Translations under genes and position numbers: made by a program
Part shown: positions 24,879 to 30,296 of the stretch, one piece after another
Layout: every line of letters begins with the position of its first letter
How positions within the stretch are numbered: the first letter of the stretch is position 1
Source: Blastocatellia bacterium
GTDB lineage: Bacteria > Acidobacteriota > Blastocatellia > Pyrinomonadales > Pyrinomonadaceae
NCBI GenBank assembly: GCA_003487805.1
Contig: DNNE01000199.1
Span: 1 to 30,296, forward strand
Direction: 5' to 3'
Length of the DNA: 30,296 bases
Notes under the pieces: model-generated
What the model saw: the letters and a program-made list of their open reading frames with translations, nothing else
The model's database searches: none
Told to the model about the DNA's origin: nothing

Positions 24879-25577
24879 ATGATCACAATTCGCAAATCAG
24901 AAGCGCGCGGTCACTTTAATTTTGGGTGGCTTGAGACCTATCACACCTTCTCGTTCGATCAGTACTTCGATCCGGCGCATTCGCATTTCCACAGCCTGCG
25001 CGTCATCAACGAAGATCGCGTCCGGGCTGGCCAGGGTTTCCCAACGCACTCGCATCGCGACATGGAAATCATTACTTATATTCTGTCGGGCTCGCTTGAA
25101 CATCGCGACAGCATGGGCAACGGATCAGTCATTCGCCCGGGTGACGTGCAGCGCATGAGCGCCGGCACTGGCGTTTCGCATAGCGAATTCAATCCATCGC
25201 AAAGCGAAGCCTGCCATCTTTTGCAAATTTGGATTATGCCGAAAGCGAAGAAGCTCACGCCGAGCTATGAACAGAAATTCTTTGGTGAAGACGAACGACG
25301 CGGAAAGCTGTGTTTGATTGCTGCAGATGACGGCGGCGGCGGTGCGGTTACCATTCACCAGGACGCGCGCGTGTATGCGTCGCTGCTCGGCGCCGGGGGA
25401 TCCATCACGCATCAACTCGACGAGAGTCGTTCGGCCTGGCTACAGGTAGCACGCGGCACCCTTAGTCTGAATGGTCAGCTTTTGAGTCAGGGCGATGGCG
25501 CCGCCATCACGACCGAGACTGAGCTGACTGTCAGCGCGGCCGACGCCTGCGAATTCCTGCTGTTCGATCTGGCCTGA
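24879..25577 (+). CDS. Pirin-family bicupin protein (YhaK-like)
   Basis: A 232-residue pirin, a two-cupin metalloprotein; bacterial members can act as quercetin 2,3-dioxygenase or redox-sensing proteins. The metal ligands in the N-terminal cupin are all present: His57 and His59 in FPTHSHRDME, and His101 and Glu103 in GVSHSEFN. The opening GWLETYHTFSFDQYFDP and the DRV motif (NEDRVRAGQGF) are family hallmarks. The start is ATG 24879; the longer frame from 24819 would translate the intergenic hairpins. There is no visible ribosome site because the repeat occupies that position. A palindromic repeat begins three bases after the stop. Confidence 0.93.
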   Translation: MITIRKSEARGHFNFGWLETYHTFSFDQYFDPAHSHFHSLRVINEDRVRAGQGFPTHSHRDMEIITYILSGSLEHRDSMGNGSVIRPGDVQRMSAGTGVSHSEFNPSQSEACHLLQIWIMPKAKKLTPSYEQKFFGEDERRGKLCLIAADDGGGGAVTIHQDARVYASLLGAGGSITHQLDESRSAWLQVARGTLSLNGQLLSQGDGAAITTETELTVSAADACEFLLFDLA

Positions 25578-25579
25578 TT

Positions 25580-25628
25580 GTGGCACGCGCATCTTGCGCG
25601 TGGTTCACAGGCGAGACGCCCGTGCCAC
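25580..25628. repeat. Nested palindrome after the pirin gene
   Basis: The outer arms GTGGCACG (25580-25587) and CGTGCCAC (25621-25628) are perfect inverted copies. Inside are CACGCGC-ATCTT-GCGCGTG (25584-25602) and GGCG-AGA-CGCC (25610-25620). It lies between the convergent pirin and DHp-domain genes and may act as a shared transcript end. Confidence 0.75.
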
Positions 25629-25647
25629 TCAGATAATCAGATCAGTC

Positions 25648-25953
25648 TTATTCTTCCTGGCGATTGATCGCGGGCACCGGCGTTTGAAGATCACGCAGTT
25701 CTGCGACAATCTCTTCAATTCTCTTCGCCTGGCTCTCGATTGTTGAGGCGCGCCGCCGCGATTTTTCGCTTAAGTCTTCTTCGCGAAGAAGCAATTGCGC
25801 CTGGCCCAACAGCGCCGCCAGCGGGTTGTTAATTTCATGGCGGACGCGGGCCACAAGCGCGGCCGCATCCGTAAGTTTTGTCTCGTAGTCCGCAACCAGC
25901 GCGCGCAGGCGTGCCAGCTCATTCATATCTGGGGGCGTGTTTGATTCAGTCAT
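25648..25953 (-). CDS. Stand-alone histidine-kinase DHp (HisKA) domain
   Basis: A 101-residue protein consisting of a helical lead-in (MNELARLRALVADYETKL) and a DHp dimerisation helix pair. The H-box is RHEINNPLAALLGQAQLLL with His39 as the expected phospho-acceptor; the second helix is RASTIESQAKRIEEIVAELRDL. The chain ends shortly after (PAINRQEE), so there is no ATP-binding domain, sensor or receiver. It could be a phosphotransfer protein, a dimerisation partner of a full kinase, or a remnant. The ATG at 25953 has no clear ribosome site. The H-box is intact, which argues against random decay. Confidence 0.78.
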   Translation of the reverse strand: MTESNTPPDMNELARLRALVADYETKLTDAAALVARVRHEINNPLAALLGQAQLLLREEDLSEKSRRRASTIESQAKRIEEIVAELRDLQTPVPAINRQEE

Positions 25954-26312
25954 TGGTTTCGATCGAGTTTGAGATCAAATGCGCGAACGTGAGGGAGCGG
26001 CAGGTTTGAGGGTTGCCGGCGGAACCGCTATTGTGCGTTGATGACGAACTGAGCGCAAGTAGTTTTTTTCGATTGCCTGGTTTTTGTCGCACCCATAAGC
26101 AGTGGATCTTCTGTGAGCGATACCGTACTTTGAAGTCCCGCCATGCGAGGTAAGACGATCCACGAATCCACACGAGAAGTTTTTAGGGCCGCGTTCGTGT
26201 GGTTTCGCGGTCCGTTCCTGCCGCGCGAAAAAGACAACACGAAACCAGGATAGTCCACTACCACAGAGCAACGGAGAAATTCAAAACCGGCGTTGGGTGT
26301 ATAGAGGCGCGG
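25954..26312. other. Repeat-bearing spacer upstream of the tRNA genes
   Basis: I see no convincing gene here. It holds the right copy of the 34-nt dispersed repeat (26141-26174) with its weaker stem partner ending near 26212, and a stretch CCACAGAGCAACGGAG (26262-26277) of the sort often found as scattered intergenic sequence. The promoter for tRNA-Gln begins at its right edge. Confidence 0.5.
26141..26174. repeat. 34-nt dispersed repeat, right copy (inverted)
   Basis: The reverse complement of 21037-21070 with one substitution in 34 bases. It begins CCATGCGAGGTAAGACGATC. Downstream, a degenerate stem partner (TCGTGTGGTTTCGCGG, about 26194-26209) mirrors the arrangement at the left copy. Confidence 0.9.
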
Positions 26313-26341
26313 TTGACTTGAATGTCAGACTTCCGTAAATT
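26313..26341 (+). promoter_or_regulatory. Sigma-70-type promoter of tRNA-Gln
   Basis: TTGACT (26313-26318) and TAAATT (26336-26341) are separated by 17 bases, and the tRNA begins 12 bases after the -10 box. The spacing and the strong -35 match make this the best promoter in the window. Confidence 0.7.
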
Positions 26342-26353
26342 CGAACTCCTCGC

Positions 26354-26427
26354 TGGGAGGTCGTCCAATGGTAGGACACCAGACTCTGAATCTGGCTATC
26401 GGGGTTCGAGTCCCTGCCTCCCAGCCA
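26354..26427 (+). tRNA. tRNA-Gln (anticodon CUG)
   Basis: A full cloverleaf is visible. The acceptor strand TGGGAGG pairs with CCTCCCA, followed by discriminator G and an encoded CCA (26425-26427). The D stem is GTCC/GGAC and the anticodon stem CCAGA/TCTGG holds the loop CTCTGAA with anticodon CTG at 26386-26388. The T stem is CGGGG/CCCTG with loop TTCGAGT. A U1-A72 first pair and G73 are known glutamine identity features. A promoter with near-consensus spacing lies just upstream. Confidence 0.95.
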
Positions 26428-26474
26428 ACAAGATTATGAGGAGCACCCGTGATATGAAGCTCAGTAAGACTCTT

Positions 26475-26561
26475 ATCAGAGTGGCAGAGTGGTTAATGCG
26501 CCGGCCTTAGAAACCGGTTAGGGGAAACCCTTTGCAGGTTCGAATCCTGTCCTCTCCGCTA
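26475..26561 (+). tRNA. Class II tRNA-like sequence, anticodon UAG (Leu), atypical acceptor
   Basis: The body is a long-variable-arm tRNA: D arm GCA...TGC, anticodon stem CCGGC/ACCGG with a C-A mismatch at its base, loop CTTAGAA giving anticodon TAG (reads CUA leucine codons), variable arm with GGGGAAACCC, and T arm GCAGG-TTCGAAT-CCTGT. The 3' acceptor strand CCTCTCC with G73 and the D arm look serine-like. The 5' strand expected to pair (GGAGAGG) is instead ATCAGAG, leaving almost no acceptor pairing, and the end reads CTA rather than CCA. It may be a tRNA pseudogene or an unusual tRNA; I cannot decide from sequence alone. Confidence 0.55.
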
Positions 26562-26615
26562 AGACCGTCATCACCTGCCTATTGTGAGATCCGATAGGGA
26601 GATGTTGGCGGTCTT
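26561..26615. repeat. Long imperfect hairpin after the tRNA pair
   Basis: The arms 26561-26582 (AAGACCG...CCTAT) and 26594-26615 (ATAGG...CGGTCTT) pair at 17 of 22 positions plus one G-T wobble, around an 11-base loop. It abuts the tRNA-like sequence and could end its transcript, although no T-run follows. Confidence 0.6.
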
Positions 26616-26783
26616 CGTGGTTTGACGACAATTGTATTTTCTTGATCGAACAGTGCGAAAAACCTGACAAGAAATCCTTGGGAGAAAAGTCCAACGTCGA
26701 ATAGTCAAACAAACGAATCGCCGAAAGAAGCGCTCGAATCAAGAATCGAGCGCGAAAGAAATCCCATCAAGCGTTTCTTCCTG

Positions 26784-28013
26784 GTGCTTGGTCCAGGAGT
26801 AATCACCGGCGCTTCGGATGACGATCCCTCCGGCATTGGAACTTACACCACAGCAGGCGCCGCATTTGGATTCGCGACCCTATGGACGGCCATAGTTACC
26901 CTGCCAATGATGGCTGCGGTCCAATTCATCTGCGCCAAAATTGGTATGGTCTGCGGAATGGGGTTGGCCGGTGTGTTGCGCGAACATTATCCGCGCTGGC
27001 TCGTTTACTCAGCCGTCTCTCTGCTGATTATCGCCAACACTGTTAATGCCGGAACGGACATTGGGGCGATTGCCGCGGCGATTAATCTCATGGCGCCAAT
27101 CCCGGTTCTGGCTATGGTTGTACCTGTCGGCGCGGGAATCGTCGTTCTACAAATCTTTGGCTCGTACGCCTTGATCTCAAAGATCTTCAAGTGGCTAACC
27201 CTGACGCTATTCGCTTATATCGTCGCCGCCTTTATGGCCAAGCCCCACTGGCGCGAAGTCCTGAAAGCTACCTTCATTCCGACCGTCCGTTTCGACAACC
27301 AATACCTAATGACTCTGGTCGCGATCCTGGGAACCACGATCTCGCCTTACCTCTTTTTCTGGCAGGCCAGCCAGGAAGTAGAAGAGGAATTGAAAATGGG
27401 GCGCGAAACGTTGGCGGAAAGAGAAGGCGCCACCGATCAGGAAATCAAGATTGCCGGGATTGATGTGAACATCGGAATGTTCTTTGCCAGCGCGGTCTTT
27501 TATTTTGTCATTCTGGCGTCGGCCGCGACTCTGCATGCGACGGGCAAGACGAATATTCAGACCGCGACCGAGGCTGCTGAGGCCTTGCGCCCTTTATCGA
27601 GCGGCGTCGCAACTGTCCTTTTCGCGCTCGGTCTAATTGGGTGTGGCATTCTGGCGGTGCCAGTGCTGACGGGTTCGAGCGCCTATGCGATTGGCGAGGC
27701 ATGCGGATGGAAATGCGGCCTTAACGAGAAGCTTCGCAACGCTCCGCGCTTTTACGCGATCATCATCGGCTCTACTCTGGCCGGAGTGTTGATTAATTTC
27801 CTGAGAGTCCCGGCAGTTACGGGGCTCTTCTGGACGGCGGTGATCAATGGAGTGCTGGCCCCGCCATTGCTCGTCGTGATCATGCTCGTCTCGAACAATA
27901 AGAAAGTGATGGGCAAGCGCGTCAATGGCAGGCTGACAAACTTTCTCGGATGGACAACTACCATAGTTATGTCCGCGGCCGCGTTGGGGATGTTTTTGAC
28001 CTGGGGAAAGTGA
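26784..28013 (+). CDS. Nramp-related divalent metal transporter
   Basis: A polytopic inner-membrane protein of the Nramp superfamily, with about ten or eleven hydrophobic segments in 409 residues. The first helix motif is LGPGVITGASDDDPSGIGTY, where canonical Nramps have DPGN; the sixth-helix region reads TTISPYLFFWQASQEVEEE, without the canonical MPH metal-binding methionine. This places it in a divergent subgroup whose ion I cannot name; manganese should not be assumed. GTG 26784 is the first standard start, but the frame stays open back to 26646 and encodes a plausible lead-in ending RNPIKRFFLV, so the true start may be a non-standard codon (CTG 26664, for example). The gene ends one base from the convergent gene's stop. 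Confidence 0.87.
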   Translation: MLGPGVITGASDDDPSGIGTYTTAGAAFGFATLWTAIVTLPMMAAVQFICAKIGMVCGMGLAGVLREHYPRWLVYSAVSLLIIANTVNAGTDIGAIAAAINLMAPIPVLAMVVPVGAGIVVLQIFGSYALISKIFKWLTLTLFAYIVAAFMAKPHWREVLKATFIPTVRFDNQYLMTLVAILGTTISPYLFFWQASQEVEEELKMGRETLAEREGATDQEIKIAGIDVNIGMFFASAVFYFVILASAATLHATGKTNIQTATEAAEALRPLSSGVATVLFALGLIGCGILAVPVLTGSSAYAIGEACGWKCGLNEKLRNAPRFYAIIIGSTLAGVLINFLRVPAVTGLFWTAVINGVLAPPLLVVIMLVSNNKKVMGKRVNGRLTNFLGWTTTIVMSAAALGMFLTWGK

Positions 28014-28014
28014 T

Positions 28015-29958
28015 CTACTTCGGAAAGTTTTGACTACAGTATTTCGTGATGCAGCCCTGCTGAAGTTCTTTCATGCGATCGGGTGCCAGCTTCCACGCTT
28101 TGGCGTGAATCAGACCATAGACCAACTCTCGTTCAACTGTGCCTTGCAGGTTGGTCTCGGCCTCGACACTACGGTTGGCCCAGTCTTTTCGCCAGCGGTC
28201 CAATCTACTTTCCAGGACTTTTTCGTCGTCAGCTGATCCGTGTAAAGAAATCAAATAGGCAGCGTTGCTGACAATCTGCGGCTCATTGCTCTCCAGGCGT
28301 TTTCTCAACAGAGCGTCAATACCATCCGAATAGTACAAACGCGTCAGCTCGGGAAGAAAGTTGAATTCCTGTCCGGGCGGCGTCTCGGTCAAAGTTTGTT
28401 CAATCAGTGGCAGCGTTTCCTGCTCGTTGTACCGGGCAAAGTACGCGAGCAAACAGGCGCGCGAATCGATTGGCAGCTTCGCACCGCTGTTTCGATAGAC
28501 CTCTAACAGGTCCTGGTAAATCGCGTCGGTCCCGTAGCGTGCCGCCAGAGACGCCTTATGTTTCAGATACACTCGATCAAAATTTATTTGCGACGAGGCC
28601 AGCCGGCGAATCTGCTCCAGTAATGCCGCGTCAACTTCCGGCAGGGATTTGTCCGCCAGATTTCCCAACACTTCAAGATCGACCAGCGATGTCGGATCGC
28701 GAATTTCGGAAACTACAAATGGGCGCGCCTCTTCCGGAACGATCTCAATCAAACGTTTAAGCGCCGAGTCGTGAATGTTCTTGCTGGCCATTCCGGTGCT
28801 CGAGAGCATCTTCTTTAGCGATGGGATCAGCGAAGCATCGCGCAGTTGATCCCAGTACTGTCGCAGCAGGTATTCCTGATCGAAGGGATGTAGACTATCG
28901 AATTGCTGCACCAGCAGGCGTCGAACCTCTCGTAACAGAGCACCTTTCGCCTGTGGTTCCTCCGGCAAGTGCGTGAGGATTGTCATCGCCGTCGTAGTCT
29001 GGCTTTTCCCGGTTCGCTTCGCCAGGCCAGCGGCCAGTTCGCTTACGTAAGCGTCCTGAATCTCTCTGGATCTCGGATCGCCATTTGGCTCGAGGACAAA
29101 ACTGCCTGCCGGTTGCTTAACTCCGTCGCCGTACTGTTGCAGAAAACGCAAATGCGTAATTACGCCCAGCAAACCGGACGTCACGGGAGTGTTCGGATCG
29201 CGCATCGCCGCCTCAAGCAGCTGAAGTACGAGCGCTCGATTTCGCGCGATGAAAAGACCGTCGTAAATTTCTCCGAAATAGTTACCGGGTATGACACCTT
29301 CTGCTTTGGAAAAACGTCGCACCTTCTCTCGGGCCGAGGCGTCGCCGGTGAGAAACGAAAGTTCGCGCCCGTACTTATCCTGCGTTTGCCAATCATGCGC
29401 AGCGTCGATTAAGTCTGAGATTCGCTTAACTTCCTTTTCTTCGTCAACAGCGCTCATCTGCTCAACGTCGAAGCTTATTTCGTTCGTCGTCAGGGGGATC
29501 GCAGGCTGATATTCAGCCGTCCTGTTGGGACTCACTCTGTGCGTAATGAATCTAACGGAATAGCGCCCGGGTTTATCAAATCTTAAGGAATCATTCAGCT
29601 GGAATTGAACTCTGGCTGGTGAGGTAGAGAGCTTGGCTATTGAAGAGTAATCGCGGTATCCGCCGCCCAGGGATTCTTTTCTCCAGTGATAGACACCAGA
29701 TTCCGGCGAGACGTAAACTTCGTCGACGCGAGTGTCGCTTTTGTCAGCTGTTATATCAGCCTGGTAGCCATCGCGATCAGCAGTGAACTCAAGAATCACC
29801 ACAATCGGCTCACCGATGCGGTATGTTGTTTTCGCGTCGGCCAGCGTGAGCTTCGCATGTACGTCGGTGGGAGCATTCTGACAAAAGGACACCTTTGCCG
29901 AAGCTAGCAAAAGCAACGCGGCCAAAAAGCAGACGAGCTTGCTGGGCACTTTACACAT
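28015..29958 (-). CDS. Secreted protein with helical (HEAT-like) repeats, unknown function
   Basis: I recognise no named family. The 647-residue protein has a signal peptide (CFLAALLLLASAKVSFCQ, cleavage near residue 27). Residues about 33-165 are strand-rich (AKLTLADAKTTYRIGEPIVV, FDKPGRYSVRFITHRV) and resemble an Ig-like or beta-sandwich module. The rest is almost wholly helical with regular spacing (LLREVRRLLVQQF, LIPSLKKMLSST, PEVDAALLEQIRRLA, DALLRKRLESNEPQIVSNAAYLISLHG), consistent with HEAT-type repeats. A C-terminal cysteine pair occurs in QQGCITKYC. The start is ATG 29958. It lies 36 bases downstream of the amidohydrolase on the same strand and may share its transcript. Confidence 0.78.
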   Translation of the reverse strand: MCKVPSKLVCFLAALLLLASAKVSFCQNAPTDVHAKLTLADAKTTYRIGEPIVVILEFTADRDGYQADITADKSDTRVDEVYVSPESGVYHWRKESLGGGYRDYSSIAKLSTSPARVQFQLNDSLRFDKPGRYSVRFITHRVSPNRTAEYQPAIPLTTNEISFDVEQMSAVDEEKEVKRISDLIDAAHDWQTQDKYGRELSFLTGDASAREKVRRFSKAEGVIPGNYFGEIYDGLFIARNRALVLQLLEAAMRDPNTPVTSGLLGVITHLRFLQQYGDGVKQPAGSFVLEPNGDPRSREIQDAYVSELAAGLAKRTGKSQTTTAMTILTHLPEEPQAKGALLREVRRLLVQQFDSLHPFDQEYLLRQYWDQLRDASLIPSLKKMLSSTGMASKNIHDSALKRLIEIVPEEARPFVVSEIRDPTSLVDLEVLGNLADKSLPEVDAALLEQIRRLASSQINFDRVYLKHKASLAARYGTDAIYQDLLEVYRNSGAKLPIDSRACLLAYFARYNEQETLPLIEQTLTETPPGQEFNFLPELTRLYYSDGIDALLRKRLESNEPQIVSNAAYLISLHGSADDEKVLESRLDRWRKDWANRSVEAETNLQGTVERELVYGLIHAKAWKLAPDRMKELQQGCITKYCSQNFPK

Positions 29959-29994
29959 TTGAGCTGGTCGGCTATTTGAGGGCTGCGCCCGCGC

Positions 29995-30296
29995 TCAGGG
30001 TTGCTTGTAAATCATTCCGTCCTTCATCACGAACCGCACGCGGCGCAGGGCCGAAATGTCTTTTGTCGGATCACCTTCTACCGCGATTAGATCGCCAAAC
30101 AATCCATTCTTTACGCGGCCAACGCGCTCTTCCATGTGCAGTACGCGCGCATCGACAGAGGTTGCCGATCGCAGCGCATCAATGTTCGGCATTCCCCAGG
30201 CGACCATCAACTCGATCTCTTTGGCGTTGTCGCCATGCGCGAACACGCCGACGTCGCTGCCGCTGGCGATTATCACACCGGCATCCAACGCTTGCT
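29995..30296 (-). CDS. Amidohydrolase, C-terminal part (runs off the window)
   Basis: The visible 100 or so residues are the end of a metal-dependent amidohydrolase of the imidazolonepropionase/prolidase-like group, which hydrolyses amide or ring bonds. GVIIASGSDVG carries the conserved Asp of the metal site, HGDNAKEIELMVAWGM is the helix following it, ALRSATSVDARVLHMEERVG is the typical segment after the barrel, and GLFGDLIAVEGDPTKDI is the composite-domain strand. The frame is open to the window edge, so the TTG at 30288 is an internal leucine, not a start. The N-terminal part and the first metal ligands lie outside. Confidence 0.9.
   Translation of the reverse strand, partial: QALDAGVIIASGSDVGVFAHGDNAKEIELMVAWGMPNIDALRSATSVDARVLHMEERVGRVKNGLFGDLIAVEGDPTKDISALRRVRFVMKDGMIYKQP

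Noticed and set aside
23986..25628. A CRISPR array in the 24-25.6 kb repeats
   Set aside because: The repeats are inverted and of differing sequence, with genes between them; there are no regular direct repeats with spacers and no cas genes.
21037..26174. The 34-nt inverted pair as terminal repeats of an insertion sequence
   Set aside because: There is no transposase, integrase or target duplication between or beside them; they fit a dispersed repeat better.

Overview
The window looks like chromosomal sequence from a mid-GC, soil-type Gram-negative bacterium. My best guess is Acidobacteriota (Blastocatellia/Pyrinomonadales-like). This is inferred from the gene repertoire: large secreted M14 and DUF5117-type metallopeptidases, a CHAT-CHASE2 protein, a PASTA/TPR secreted protein, and intergenic spaces full of short palindromic repeats. 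No rRNA or marker phylogeny is available to prove it. Genes lie on both strands with short spacers, and there is no phage, transposase or CRISPR array.

Layout. 1-5.9 kb: glycyl-tRNA synthetase, a small membrane protein, a SnoaL/NTF2-like protein, tyrosyl-tRNA synthetase (minus strand), then a lipoprotein and a Tat-exported M20 amidohydrolase that look co-transcribed. 5.9-7.2 kb (minus): a ParE/RelE-type toxin-antitoxin pair followed by a nucleotidyl-cyclase-like gene broken by an in-frame UAA. 7.3-9.8 kb (minus): a secreted gluzincin/metzincin-like protease. 10.1-16.3 kb: the most distinctive unit, a translationally coupled pair made of a CHAT protease-CHASE2 membrane sensor and a secreted FecR-like/TPR/seven-PASTA protein. 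16.3-20.8 kb (minus): an FAD monooxygenase and a secreted M14 carboxypeptidase. 21.2-25.9 kb: a redox-flavoured run consisting of a YdeP-type molybdopterin oxidoreductase, free-Met-(R)-sulfoxide reductase, an unassigned P-loop NTPase and a pirin, then an isolated histidine-kinase DHp domain on the minus strand. 26.3-26.6 kb: tRNA-Gln(CUG) and a class II tRNA-like sequence with a UAG anticodon and a poorly paired acceptor stem. 26.8-30.3 kb: an Nramp-related transporter converging on a secreted repeat protein, and the 3' end of an amidohydrolase gene.

The intergenic DNA carries its own structure. At least six spacers hold nested palindromes, often short stems closed by three-base loops, placed directly after stop codons. 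Some supply the start or tail of neighbouring open frames. Two near-identical 34-nt repeats in inverted orientation bracket the 21-26 kb redox cluster.

How the parts may work together. The CHAT-CHASE2/PASTA pair reads as a sensor-protease with a periplasmic partner. The 21-25.6 kb run may be an oxidative-damage and molybdenum-enzyme group. Both readings are inference from domain content and gene order.
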